DNA from: Halichondria panicea | Lineage: Eukaryota; Porifera; Demospongiae; Suberitida; Halichondriidae | Direction: 5' to 3' | Assembly: GCF_963675165.1 (NCBI RefSeq) | Contig: NC_087386.1 | Coordinates: 5,214,169 to 5,278,168 of the forward strand | DNA length: 64,000 nucleotides | Shown: positions 36,318-50,500 of the stretch, piece after piece | How positions within the stretch are numbered: position 1 is the first letter of the stretch | Layout of the letters: every line of letters starts with the position of its first letter | Position numbers and translations under genes: made by a program | Notes under the pieces: generated by a model | Told to the model about the DNA's origin: nothing | The model's input: only the letters and a program-made list of their open reading frames with translations | The model's database searches: none

Positions 36318-39300
36318 CTATTTAATCCACTTTGCAATAGTGTCTCTCTCCAGTTTCCTCGCTGCAATGACAGCTGGTGGGTCCTTGGGGTTGGCCGATC
36401 TAGACGGGAGAATCATACTTATGATAGAATTTCAGTTTTTAGTTAGTTAGGGATAATTATAGGTGGCATTTTCAAAAGCGTGCACAACGTCACACTAGAA
36501 GTGTAAGTGTGTATTGTACATTACCTCAGGTCCAAGTGGTGAGCTCCTCCCTCAATCATAATGGCTACCAGACTGTCAGAGAGATTCTGTTGCACCTGAA
36601 GAAAGGAGAGAAAAAAATTAGTGGAAAATCTATAACACTCAAATTCATAGTCAGATGTTGCTGTACATACACGCTGGAATGCATCTTTATAACCTAAGTG
36701 GGATATTGATAGTTGCCAGGGACATTGCTAAGTAAAAACAGGATTTAGTGGACCAGTTGACAGTCATGTAGTTACAGGTGATCCAGTATAGCTATGTTCT
36801 TATCATGTGTGCATATTACACAAGGTAGAGAGAGCTAGAGAGAGAGAGAGCACTCACCCCACCCACACTCCACGGGTCCAGGTTACCATTGGAGAAGATG
36901 ATGTTGGAGGCAGCCAGTATATCTGGAGGAACAGTAGGTGCATATAGTTGTAGTGAATCCATCAACGAAAGACTAGTTATCGAATGCATGGAAATTACGT
37001 ATGCATGATCAACTAAATTCCACTTGCACACATTTAAAGCTTTCTAATGGCTGCATGTCTTGCTAGATGGTAAACTGCTACGTACTTAATGGTAACAGTT
37101 ATAAATCAGAGGTTATAATAAGCTTCACTTTTCCCCCAGAATTGGGTGTCCATCCAGCCCTTCCGGTGTTTAGCTCCCCATGTTTTCTCGCAGTAAGCCG
37201 AGGGATCAAAAATGGTCGGGGGAAACATGTCTGTCATATTGTTTGTGTCACTGGGGAGGGACATCTCCGTGCACGCCTGAGTGGGTGGGAGGAGTGTGAA
37301 AATGCACCAACATTTTACATACAAAAAAAAAGACACACTAAACCGTGTAGCGAATCAAGCCCTCGCATTAAAATCACGTATTGTTAGCCCGAGCTAACTC
37401 TCTCACTCTCACACTGGAAGGTGTTCACCTTGGTGCAGGTGGTGATGCCTTCTCTACTATAAAACTGTTCTTTCCATCTATTTTCATATACGTCCAACTT
37501 TTTGCATACACGAAGAGTCTTTGCTAGATTGATGGATCTACACCCCCCCCCACACACACACACACACACCTGGTAGTCCCAGCTGGTGGCGGCGGGTCCT
37601 GTGCCACACCCAGTCGGGTCTGCACACTCAATAAACTGCGTCTCAATATCGTTACAGGGCAGCCGGCCAGCCGTCCCATTGTAGAACAAACCTGCAAGTG
37701 TAATATTAGATAATTGGAGAATACAATTGAATTACCATCAAGCAAAAGCATGATGTAAAATGGCAGCTAAAGAGGCCAGTATACGTCCCACCCCTATACA
37801 CGTACCTGCGGCCTGGGCCAGTCCCTTCAGTCGGTCTGTTGCCGTTAGCAACAGATTACAGGAGTAGGACACAGGGTTGGCGGGGAGGGGGGCAAGAAAA
37901 TTGGCCGGGTATGGATAGTCAACCATTGCCAGCTGAGTGAACGAGTTTCGTACCCAACCCTCGAGGTGGGCCACCTACATGTATACAAGTGTGACTTAAT
38001 GAAATATTGCATACACGTACCTATCTACTTATAGGGTGATGATCTCATGCAGGCAACCAACTATAATTACGCTGTCTGTGACATTGCGATTACTAAGCAA
38101 AACCAGAAAAATTTCGCCAGAAAAAGGAAGGTTCGATATAACCTGGTCAATAAGGGCAGAGTATATACAGTGTAGGTAGACAATAAAACGATCATGTTGC
38201 ACTGTACGTAAATTAAGTTATAAATCACTTACCCTGTCACTTTTGAGAGGTGTACACAGAGAGAAGGCATCAGTAATTTTCTGTAGCCCGGCATCTCCCT
38301 GTTTAGCCATGTCTGCTATCATGGTGTAGGCCTCACGAACAAAGACGGGGCACTGACTGTTAGCCTTGGCAAAATCCTGAAGGAAAAACAGTTATAGCAC
38401 TCACATATGTAACAGGCTAAGTTTCTTAGGAAATCAAAAAGGCCTTTGACGATATACATTTCCTGTAAGAAATGATCATTGTGTGAATTATAGGTAACAG
38501 CAGGTCTGGAGTGGATTCATGCACTCCTGGTAACAGTTATACATTATGTCAGGAGTACTCCTGATACCAAAGGTTGTTATGCCTCGGTGCGCATGCGCAA
38601 GCGAGGTATATGGTAGTGTGTTTGTGTGTCTGTGTGTGTGTGTAGACTGCTACAGCTGCTTAAGGATGAATCAAGTGCAAGTAAGAGTTTCTATAGGCTT
38701 CTAGTCATGTTTACATTCGTGGATTTGGAAAATAATGCTTCATTCTCGAGTTATGCCTAGTTTTGCTTACTTGGAATGCCATTGCAGCCTTTTCAGAAGA
38801 GCACGTAGCCAAACTTGCTTACTGAGTGTTGCTACTCTACTTAGTAGTTAGCTCTGCACTAGAACGCTAGCTATTGGTAGCTGCAAGAGTGAGAAGAGAG
38901 CTGCAAGGCTTTGCTATTATGCAGCCATTAATTTTAGACTTGAACTTTTGGCATCGATCGTTTTTAACAACAATCATGGTCGATCATTACCCACTCTCAG
39001 AGTTTTTGCATGCAGCAAAATTAATCATGTGTAGATAAAAGCTATTAGTAGCTTTATGTTATGTAGCTTTGGCATCTCCACCGAGGCATCAGCACCTTCG
39101 GTGCTTTAATTTATTTATAGCTTAATTTATCTTATAACATGTAAGATTCCAACCTGATGAACTAACCTGTGTGGCCTTCTCAAAGAAGGCGGTCCTGGGT
39201 GTGATGCCACCTGCCACGATATAGATAGGTGCACTGGCGGCCAGAGCTCCGTCAACCACATTAGGGTACTTGAACCGGAACCATGCTGACAACATTCCAC

Positions 39301-41249
39301 CATAGCTGGGAGAGAAAAGAAAAAAGTTGTTAAACCTTTCCGGGCTGCATTTAGGAGGGGAGGGGGGGGGGGAGTAATTTGTCCCACCTGGGCCTAGTTT
39401 TGCACCCCTTAGGATATAACAATACAAATGTTGCACTAGTTACTAGACTTCTGGAGACCAAGCGGAGACTAGAGCCGACTCTGTAACTAGAGTTTTGGTG
39501 ATAAAAATTCAGAAAGATTGGAAGGAGGCCGTTCAGATGGTATGCTCACTTCTCAAATTTGTAATAGGCCATAATTTTCAATTTTCACGTGGGCTAGGGG
39601 TTTTTTTCAGAATCAGGCCTGCTTTTGAGCTAACTTGATGTATTCAAGCTTTTATTAGTCTATTCTTATGAGCTCAAAGTTCCGCATCCAGGATTTTGGG
39701 CCCGTGTGGATAGAGCTATCAAAGAGCTACAAAATGCATATTTAAAAAGTGAAACTAGACAATCCCAGCTAGTGTTATAGGCAATCAAAGTTAGTATACA
39801 TGTACACTAGAGTCCCCTGTGTGTGTAATAATCACCTTCCTCCGAATGAGACGACCTTGTTGATCTTGTACTGCTCCTTCAGTGATTGCACGAGCACGGC
39901 AAAGTCAGCGAGAGCTTGCTCAGCTGACAAGTACTTGATGTTCTCTTTCGTGAAGGAGGCATTGCCAAATGGGAGGGACTTGCCATAGTAACGCTGCATA
40001 GAAGCATGTATATAATGAGTCATGTTTAAAAGTGTACATGTACCTCTCTCTATAGATAGCTATGAAACTGACAGTGCTCTTCCGATGTTCATATCATATC
40101 ATTACCTATCATTACCTGCTTGGTTGTGAGACATAAAACAACATTGTATAGAAGTATTAAGTGTACATTTATGTTTTGTGAAATCTGTAGCTACACCGAT
40201 TGACATAGGAGTGAGGAGATCGATACTAATGACAAATGGTTTTCGATAAAAACCATGATTTCGAAATTTCAAAAGAGTTAGTGGGAATCTTCAGACACAA
40301 TAATAAATTAGCCATATCCCATACATGTACATCATTTCATTCTTACGTGCTCTGCAAAGACGAGCAGTGCTTTGAACTCCTGTGCCAGAGTGAAGATAAA
40401 ACCAGAGTTGTCCATAAAGGACTCGATGGGACCTTCGTTACCAGTGTAGAAGAACAGGGGACCTCCACTCTGGAAGTATGTGTCTGTGCGTGCGGGAGTG
40501 ACGGCAAATAGGTGTGAGTATGATATAAATGGCTGCATGTCCCTCACATCTGAACAACATTCAAGCTATAGACCAGCAGTTTAATGCTATACATACACAA
40601 TGGGTCAAATAACTATAACTGCATGTGTAGTGATCAAGACGTACATGCAGCAAATGTACAAGTTATTATAAAGAGGAGTGGAGCCGATTTGTAGCACTGC
40701 TAAATATGGCTCGGAATTCATATTGAACTGTGTTGTTGAGAAATTGCATTCGAGTCAGTATAGCTGGTAATTTTTGTGGGGCAAAACATTCGTGGTTTTC
40801 TTGGTTGAAGCTCTGACCACAAATATTTTACTCACGAATGAAGCGACCCTGCCTACAATTACCTGCAGTGCAAGCAAGCAACAACCACGAAAATATTATC
40901 CATGTATCCACGAAGTGACTAAAATTAATATTGCTCAACCACGAATGTTTTTCCTCCCGAAAATTACCCGCTACACGGTAACACCTAGGTAATGTATTAA
41001 ACGTAACAGGTCATACAGTAGCTGAAGCTTCACACTATCGATTTCTGTACACTAACCTGTAGTGAACAGTCTCTGCATCCATGTTTCATCATCAATGTAG
41101 TTTAAGTGTCCCACTGGCTGCTCAAAGTAAGTCTCTTTGGCAAGGCTGGAAAATTTGTTCTCTTGGAAAGACGCTTCGTACGGCGATGCATATGCAACAG
41201 CAAGAATGGCCAAAACCAAAAACAGCAGTTGCAGTTGACGGCCTGTCAT
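36318..41249 (-). CDS. S28 serine peptidase (lysosomal Pro-X carboxypeptidase / DPP2 type)
   Basis: Exons (minus): 41249-41057, 40483-40347, 39993-39836, 39305-39167, 38376-38233, 37974-37806, 37691-37570, 37276-37129, 36922-36858, 36595-36525, 36399-36318; 475 aa, all phases join. A signal peptide ([14 protein letters not shown]) is followed by the family start [11 protein letters not shown] and by [26 protein letters not shown]. The catalytic Ser is in [11 protein letters not shown], assembled across an exon junction. The catalytic Asp is in [12 protein letters not shown] and the His in [10 protein letters not shown]. Length and motif order fit S28 enzymes, which act in lysosomes or secretions and cleave after a proline near a peptide end. 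PRCP versus DPP2 specificity cannot be told by eye. Introns hold two mobile elements. Confidence 0.93.
38579..39109 (+). mobile_element. HINE-like repeat, presence/absence difference between the two S28 copies
   Basis: Full-length copy of the family at 4495-5068. The homologous site at ~35891-35910 reads straight through (AAAGGTTGTTTATTTATAG), so it is an empty site. The element starts ATGCCTCGGTG, has a GT microsatellite near the 5' end, and ends with CACCGAGGCAT, a GCACCTTCGGTGC hairpin and TTT. Confidence 0.85.
40758..40979. mobile_element. TACCGTATAGC-family foldback copy
   Basis: The ends are AGTATAGCTGGTAATTTTTG and AAAATTACCCGCTACACGGT, in inverted relation. Located in S28 intron 1. 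Confidence 0.7.
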
Positions 41250-41590
41250 GGTACGGTTGCTATGTTCTGCACAATAATAAACTTATAAAGATAGAACGAC
41301 ATGGCTACTCTAGATTTATAATACCTTGTTGTGAACAGAAGTATGTATTCAACTGGCTCAATAATGGATGACCTGGTTAAATGGCGCGGCACAGAGAAAT
41401 CAGATTTATAATTTCTATCGATCTGCTGCAGATCTGCTGTGCTGTCATGAATATGGGCGGGGTTTCTGTATTGCCGCAGTTGGGAGGCTGGGTTTTAATT
41501 CGCAGATCTGCGCGTGCGCAGTGACACTGCAAAATTAATCATCAGTAAAAGAAATAAAGGGGGGCGTTCCCAACCTTCTCATGAAAAATT

Positions 41591-44500
41591 ATGGCCGAAT
41601 CTACAGCATTAACACTGAATGCTGCAAGTTCTCCACAGTTGATGGAGCATAGACTCACTGATGCTGAAAAGGTATTTCACATGATAGACAGAAACTCAAT
41701 GATCAGTGCATTCTTCTAGTGCCTAGATGTATACTCTGTGTAAGTGTTGACCATGGCCATCCATAAACACACTTGGCATCATTTATTCATCACAGTATAG
41801 TGCCTAAACTCTACCCTGTCTGTGTGAGGTGTTTTATCTCATGTTATTGTTCTCTCCGCATGTACCACTCTCTACAACAGAAGGAGATCAGGGTATGTTG
41901 TGTTGCAATCACATTCTACCAAGCTGACATGTTTGCATGCTTGTGCTTTGAGCACTTGTTGTTAGGAGGTAGACTGTGTAAAGCAAGTGCACATACCGAT
42001 ATATAACTGCATGAATGTGACTATTCCTTAATTATGCCTCGAAGCGTACCCACACGAGGGATACGGTAAAGCTGACTGTGTGTGTGTGTGTGTGTGTGTG
42101 TCTGTTCCAGCTGTAACTGCTCAACAGTTGCAATGCGACAAAAACTAACAGCTTCTATAGGCTTCTAGCCACGTTTTCTTGGATTTTGATTCGTGGATTA
42201 GCAAACTAAAGCTTCTTTCTTGAGTTATGGCTATACTTAGACTCACATTGAAGGTTGTTGCAGTCTCTTCAGAATCTTTCATATAGCATCATCCGTTCGC
42301 ACAAACTTTCTGTTCAACGTAATTGCCTTGCACTAAAGCACTAGCTAACAAGGGTCAGTTATTAAGCAGCTACCTAAGTACTTAATCTCTTTGCAGACAC
42401 ACCCTTTACTAATTATTCCTGTGTATGTAATGCGCATGCGCGCTCATCCCACATGTTAGAATCCATAATCCAGTGGCAACTTACTTCTTTTTCTTGAGGT
42501 CCTGGTATACCGGTAAGCCACAATGATATACCATATAGACTAGATAACAATAGATGCATGTACATAAGTCTGGTAACAATAGATACATGTACACAAGTCT
42601 TTTCTCTGCTTGTTTAATATATGCTATACTACTGTCTGTGCTTTATATACTCTGTGCCTTTGACAAAGGTTTGCTCCCACTATTTGGCTACAGGCCATTT
42701 AACAGTTGCTTCAGTATCGTTGAAGATTATTCATCAAGCCATCAGATAGGCTTCTGCCATTCAGCTCCTCTCCTATAATGACTGTGTGTAATTCAATTCT
42801 GTTAACAATTGCAATCACAATAATAACATATAATTATACCTCTTCACCTCTTCCAATAGCGAAAGCAAAACAACGACGAGAGGCATTAGCACAGCGCAGC
42901 TTGCACCACTCGTTGAGACAAGTAGAGTAAGCATCAATTTTCAAGCGACAATCCAATTTTTTGCATACACAAAATAACAGATAACAGTGATCAGGTATTA
43001 TGCCTACCCTAATTGTAATCTGGTCGCTTTATTCGTGCACAGCGTAATCGACGTTTGCAACCTATTGCCGACTAGACTGTTGGGAAAATTTCTAAGCTTT
43101 ACTATGACTTTGTAGAGAACTATGGTACCTGCCATGCCTCATTCAATGATGTTCAGAAGTGCTGCTGCATACAACGAAAGGTGCAAAAAGGCCCCGGAAT
43201 GGTACTGAGTTAGCATGGATCCAGTTTTTGTGATAATAGCGTCATAGCAAAGCTTAGAAAAGTTTAGTCGGCAATAGGTTGCAAAGGGAAACATCAATTA
43301 GTTGAATGTTCAAACCACCAACTTTGAGCTAACATCAGGATTGTACTACTGTTGGAAATACAGCAAATGCCTAGTCAGACACCACTGCCCTCTACCAGAA
43401 TCAAGCCTATATTCACAGTTTTGTTCTGACCTGTTGCACAACAGTATCATGAATATCATTCATTCTATGTGGGTGTTGGCCAATAGCGATGAATTTTATT
43501 TAAAGGTGTTGGCCACGTTCTCAGTCAATTCAACCATGTGCAAAGTTGAGTGGGTGTAATCTAGATTACCGACCTCCTTCGGTGCAATGGTAGAGGGCGG
43601 CGACGCCAGACTATAGTAAATATGCCTGGGTATATTATCAAAAATATACCTTACCTAGACAGGCGTTGCTGCCCTCGACCGTTGTACGGAAGGAGGATGG
43701 GACCCAAGCTTTATTCGTGGTAAAATATTCGTGGCCATGCAGAACTTCAACCATGAGAATCCCGAAAATTACCAGCTACTATTAGTGTCTCTCCAAAGCA
43801 CTAAAAATGCGTTCCACTTGAAAATTGATTTGATCTACGTGTATAGTACCTGAAAGTATATGAATGAATTCTCTATCATGGTTAATTAAGTGTTCAGTCG
43901 GCACTAATGTTTTTTCCTTCTATTTCATGCATCTCCACCTCACCTTTGACTGACCCTCTGAAATAACAGCGTGTAAGTTAGTGTGTGTTGTCAGAGTTGT
44001 AATGTTTCTACTTTCCCATTATTACTCTTGTGTGCATAGTGTCATAGTGTTATGAATATTAATATAATTAGTATATGGTCATGCCCTCGTAATTATTCAT
44101 TTGCTTCCCACACGATTCCCCTGTGGACTCTCTCTCTCTCTGGATCAACAGAATGTAAGTTGTGTTTGCACGTGCACTTATTATACTGTAGGTAGGAATT
44201 AATTGTTAATTTGCATACTGTAACTTGGTATAGCCGAGGCGCCCAAAATCTGTTATAAGCTGTGGTTTAAGTTAAATGGTACATTATCGTTTTTGTCTCT
44301 TCCCATGCATGCCTATTGGACCATGATTTGGACTACTGTAGGAGGTGAGCTTCTTGAGTATACTTAATGTCCACACACTATAAAATGGTTCAGCTGCAAT
44401 GTGCTGGTTACCTAGCATCACTAGAGTGCATGTGTCCTTTGTTCTCTAGAGCTGGCCCTGGCCCTCTCCCTCAGTTACCCCAGGTGTAGGCACCGATTAC

Positions 44501-47500
44501 GCATGCTCGAAATTTTTCCCAAATTTCCGACAATTTACATGTACCTAAAATTAGTGTGCCATCCAGATCCCACTTGTTGCATGCTATGTATAGTCAGTAC
44601 CAGTGATCAACTTATTTTATGTCTTTATTTATTTATTTATATTTTTTATTGTAAATTAATCTCTTCCTTACATGTACCATTATTTTGATGTGTCTCAGGA
44701 AATACTGCAGGTATGTTGTGATTGTTCGTGTATGTCATGCTAGTGCTCGTTAATTAATTGTATTGTGCGACACAGCAAAAGAATAATCAAAGTTGTGCAT
44801 GCATGTAAGATGCTTGTTGTACCGTTTATCGTCCCTTCCACTGGACCCACCCACACTGACCTTTCTATTATATGCCATTGCATGCATGCTAGTACTGAAT
44901 ATATACCTGTGTGTATACCGAGTCACTACCAGTGTTCATGACATTTTACTCTCTCCTTACATGTACCCTCTGTGGACTCATTACTCACAACAGTATGTGA
45001 GTTTATTGTTGATCACGATAATTATAGACTTACTTGTAATAATAATATACATGTACTATGCTGCATGAAGACAGAAATCTGTGAAGCCAAACTTTCTATT
45101 AGTACGTGTACATGTATAATGCTCTTGAAATGTTATGCTGTTACAGATGTGCAATAATTGATGTATATGTGTGTTTTCATTGTGTATTTAAACGTGTTTA
45201 TTTTTCTACATGTTCGTTTCCTCCTATACTAACAACAGAATGTAAGTTTCAATGTGCAGACATATATATCAATGCACTCACTGCTCTCCCCCTCTCTTTG
45301 TTTCCATGTGTGTCTGGCGCTGGTGTTGTCAATTGACTAAACAGAAGGTGAGCAGGGCACTGCACTATAGCTAACTTGTGACTATAATATACTTGTGTCT
45401 GAGTTGGCATGAGTACATGGTATGCATTTGTCGACAAATGCTTAACTATCAACAATACTTAACTATCAACATGTCGTGACATATAAAGTGTACAGGTTTG
45501 TGATTTATATTCTTTCTCTCTCCATAAATTTCCGCGGTTGCTGAATATCTGGAACGATAGGAAGTGAGTCAAACAATGTTGGTGTACACCTCATGTGCAT
45601 TCAGTTTGTACATGCCCTATGCACTGATTGCTCTTATATTGAGACAACTCCATATATATTAGTGACCACAAAACACAGTTTGACTCACTGTTGTCTTGTT
45701 CATCTTGTCCAGAGTAAGGCTGAGTATAAGAGTGACCTGAAGAGTCATGAGACGGTAAGTGTGTTGAATTGACAGCTGCACACTATTATACTCTCGTGCT
45801 AAGAGTGGTACGCGTATAGTCTAGCAGAACGACAATGTGTGTACATGTACTGTCCATTGTATGATGAGAATAGTTGCTCTTTGTAAGTCCACTTGGCGAT
45901 TTCGTGAAATTAAGGTGACAAACGCCAATGTTTTAGCTTGATACTCAGATCAATAATACCATGCAGCATGACTACAAATTAAAAATTGCAAACCCCATTC
46001 GCCAAATCTTGCTAAATTTACCCGCTATACGGTAGGTTAGTAGTTGCTGACCTTTGTACAATTTTATACATGTGCATGCAATGGGGATTAGCTTTATGTT
46101 CTATATTTTGTGGAATGTTCATTCAGTCGTCTATTTTTACTCCCTTAGAGAATTGCTGCCCTCCAACAGAGACTGTCTGGTGACATCACTGACCACGACC
46201 AGAAACAACTGAAGAGAGAGCTGGAGGAGGTGGAAGGGAAGATCAAGAACTGTGTCACAGAGATAAAATGGCATAAGAGCGTGATACATGACTTGGAGAA
46301 TAAGATTGCTAAGACACAAGGAGAAGCAGAAGAGAGAGTACGACAGAGAAAAGAAGGTGAGGGGAGCATAGAACTTATGTACAGTGAGCGTTCATGGACA
46401 TATTGTACATGTTATAGGGGAATAGTCTTTCTGCTTGAGAAAGTAGTTGCAATTACTCGTACCTTACATATAGCAGGGGCGTAGCTACCATTGTTTCCTG
46501 GTTGCCCAGAAACCCCCCCCCCCCGGAGCTGCTGAGAAAATTGGGCAGGGCTCCCCAATAATTGAAATGAAGCAGCCATGCCCATCTTTTCATGCACGTG
46601 GCTGCAAATTATATGTCAATCATCAGAGATAGCACCGTGAATCGTTTCACTTTGGCTAGCTTGGTCTCAGCTAGCTAGCTAGCTACCTCAAACAAAAAAG
46701 ACCAAGACTTAAGTTCTAGTATCAATCCTGCATGCTCCAGTATTCTCAGACTCAGCTCTAAGCACAACTTTATTCGATATTCAGGAAGGACAAGTTTAGA
46801 ACAATCTTAGCCACATGAAACCTCTCAGGTAAATGTAATGGTGCTCAGCTAGACTAGCAATACACAATTGACACCTGCCTTTAGAATGTCTATAGCTAGC
46901 TAGACTAGCTAGCTAGCTTCTCACAAACATGTAAAAAAAGTCATTACGAACAATGAGCAGTAGGTGTAACCAGTAGGTGTGCCCCAATCAATAGGGTGTG
47001 GTACCGAAAGTGGGCGTGGTCAAAAATTCCGCGGCGCGGTAACCCCTGTGTCAAAAGTCTGGCTACGCCCCTGTGTAGTGTTTTATTATAGTAGATTATT
47101 GTACGTACAGCTGTTGTGTCCTTAATATTGTGTTTGTGGCCCTTTGAGACACTGCACACTAACTTATACTTAGTTACACAGCCTTAGCTATATATCATAG
47201 GTACTATAGCATGAAAAATCACTCGGTGTAACCTCTATAGCTACTTCACGACAATCAATTTCTTGTGAAAAATTCCCATCAGGTGGCATATGTTTGTTTA
47301 AAAGTACTGGAGGGGTCTTTGGGAGGACACAATAACTTCGTAGGTCGAAACATGGATGGCATGGGATGGGCCACTACGTATACTTCAATGTATAGAAGCA
47401 TCACGTGAACCACTTCTGTCCCCTTCTTCTACTACTTTATAATTATGATCAGAAAACAATCAAACTTTTCCTATGCCTTTTCTTACTATCTAGGCAACCG

Positions 47501-50500
47501 ACTAGCTACTGTATGTTTGGTTAGTGAGGCGTACTATAGAATATCCCTCTACTGTGCATGTGTTTTACTGCATGTGTACTTATAGTGACATCATCCGTAG
47601 CATATTCTTGCACATAATAATCACATTATTCCCTGTCGTTGGTGGGTAACATCATAGTCCATCTTGTCACCTAGTATTGCATAGTTGACATTCCTAACAC
47701 CACCACATACACACATCCTGTAGAATCGAAGCGATTATTTGATGAGGCAATGAAGCACGGACACGTCTCAGTTAACATTGTCAACATGCTCATGTTTGGA
47801 CCGGCGGGAACAGGGAAGACCAATCTCAAGCACCTGCTAACTGACAAGCCCCCTCCACTACAGCGAGACAGTACCTCGTGTATGGAAAAGCCAGTACGCA
47901 TTCGACCTGTGTCCAACTCGAAATTCAAGACAACTGGAAGAGGCTGGGTAGAGATGTCTCAGCCAAAGTTGCTCGATCTACTAGCTCAAATCATTGCCAA
48001 GTTACCAAAAGAAAGCACCGATCGATCCACGGCATTAAATGTTGCCGAAAGCTTGAAGAAGATGACCACAACCAAGCCAATTTCTGGTCCTAATGAGCAC
48101 TTTTCTGATTTTTCAGATGCTGATTCCAGTTCAATCCAATCAAGTAACGATTCTGCTAGAATATTTGACGAAGCCATCGATGAAGTGATAGCAAGTGTAG
48201 TGAGTGGTGTGGCAGAAAAGCTGAAGCCAGCCACACAGGAAACTGACCAACTGTCGAGCAGTGACCAGCAAGAAGGAGAACTATTCGATTCTAACTGGGT
48301 GTACATTACCGACTGCGGTGGACAGCCTCAATTCCACGACATCAGCCCTCTCTTCATCAAGCACATTTCGGTGGCGTTGATAGTCCTGCGTTTGATTGAC
48401 GAACTCTCCAGTTTCCCTTCTGATGAGTACTACAAGGATGGACGGCTTGTGGGTAGTCCTCACACATCTCACATGACCCTCGGGGAGACAATTCAGAGTC
48501 TTATTCGATCGATTGAGTCCCATACCTCACACGACAATAAACCAAAGATGATTTTTGTGGGCACATTCTTGGATCAGCTGGAGGAGAGCTCAGATACACT
48601 TATCAAGAGGAATAAAGAGATTCTCAACATGCTGCCACCCGATATCCAGAAGCTATTGGTGTACAACGATCTTGGAATGAACAATCTGATTTTTGGCGTT
48701 AACACAATCAGCCGAAATGACGATTCACTGGCCACTGCCGATGGGATAGGATTTGCTGTTGAGCATTCTATTTCGCTACAAGTCGAAGTACCCATCTGGT
48801 GGTCCTTCTTGGATTCACTTCTCCAGGGTTTATCTTCCAGTCTCAAGCGAGGTGTACTAAGCAAGCAAGAATGTCTTAAATTAGCCGCTCGATTTGGTTA
48901 TGTACGCGAAGATCTTGAAGCTGCTCTAGTCTTCTTTGACGATGTGTGTATAGTGCACTACTATCCCTCCATTCTCCCCAACACAGTGTTTGTGGATGCC
49001 CAGATTCCACTAGATAAGATCACCGAGCTCTCACAGCACGCCATCTCCCTGAGGACGGCTGAAGTCAAATCACCTTCTACTCTAAGCACAGGTGTGATCG
49101 ATGCCAAATGGAAGATGCTTCGAGATGAGGGCATAATCACTTTGGAATTTCTACGACGTTTCGAGAAACATTACGTTGACGACCTCTTTTCTCCCGAAGA
49201 TCTGCTATTGATAATGAAAAAACTTCTTGTGATTGCTCCGATTCCTCTAGTGGAGTCCCCTACCCAAGCCAAGTTCTTCATGCCATCTTTACTCAAATCG
49301 ATCCAACCTACTGAGCTAGACGAAATTCGTTCCTCCTTCAAAATATCACCCTTTGCTGTCTACTTTCGTAGTGGGTGTATTCGCTCTGGAGTCTTTTGCT
49401 GTCTAATTGTGGACGTGATCAAGCAGGTGGGCTGGCAAGTTTTACTTGCAGGGAAACCAATTTTGTTAGCTAAAAATTGTATCCAGCTAAGAGTTCCCAA
49501 GCTCCCGTGTACTGTAACTCTGATCGACTCCTTCTCGTATATCGAAATTTACATCAACATCCCTCTTTCTTATCGCAATGAAGTATGCCCTACGATTCGC
49601 AATGAAATTTTGAACAGCATAAAATTATCCTGTACAGAGTTGCATTACAACAACGACATACCCGAGATAGGTATCTTTTGCCCATGCACGAAAAGCACTG
49701 GCAAATTGCACCTTGCTGGTTTGAGCAAACGGAAGGACTATTGGATATGCTCCCAAGCAGATGAGTGGGGAGAGCTCAGTGACAAAGATAGAATCTGGCT
49801 GGACAATAACGAAGGTTCTGGTGAGTACAGTGGTTAATAAAATTGAAATTAACTTTCTCAATTAGGTGTATCCTCTTCTGCTACGGGAGATATGTGCAGT
49901 ACAAAGAGTGCTCAGCAGCAACAATCTGGTAAGCATAAATACTGTATATGTATGTATGATTTCAAGGGTATAAATTTTCGCGGAAATACCGTTAGAATGG
50001 TTTTCGCGGAATAGCTCCCTGTTTTGCAGCATGCATGCATGTGATAATAAATTTGTGGGTATAAATGTTTGCGGTACATGCTTAATCAGCGAAAACCACA
50101 AACATTTAATAATTATACCCGTTATACGGTAGCTCTATTCTGATTAATTACCGCATCAGAAAATTTGCCAGGTATTATATTTGGTAAATGAACTGGCTTG
50201 GCCATTTTTTACTTTGGCGTCTCAAGCGTGGCTACTGCTGCAATGATGTTGTGTCCACTGGAAAACTTTTGCGATCTTTGGTCCAAATTAAAACACCCAC
50301 CAAATATTCCAGTTATAATTCGTAATTTTAATTTAGGATTGAATTTCATATTTTTCCTTCAGATAAATTGCAATCATCTTCTGTAATGGAAGATGTGTGC
50401 AGGAAGACTGGAGTGACTGATCAACAGCTTGATCAAGAAATCCCCAACAGTGATATCATATTAGTAGCAGAAAAATTCCAAGCAACTCCTAACCTGCTCG

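Noticed and set aside
37388-37450. Conserved frame [12 protein letters not shown] in an S28 intron as an extra exon
   Set aside because: S28 family order (WDYQ followed directly by ACTEM) and the joining phases leave no place for it; conservation follows from the two copies being near-identical alleles.
43021-43051. One-base exon at GCACAG-C-GTAATC
   Set aside because: The donor is poor and the site lies close to a MITE; too easily a chance match.
44450-44483. Additional short exon (LPQ or longer) in the microexon region
   Set aside because: An acceptor is present, but the donor GTGTAG is weak and the longer version breaks phase.
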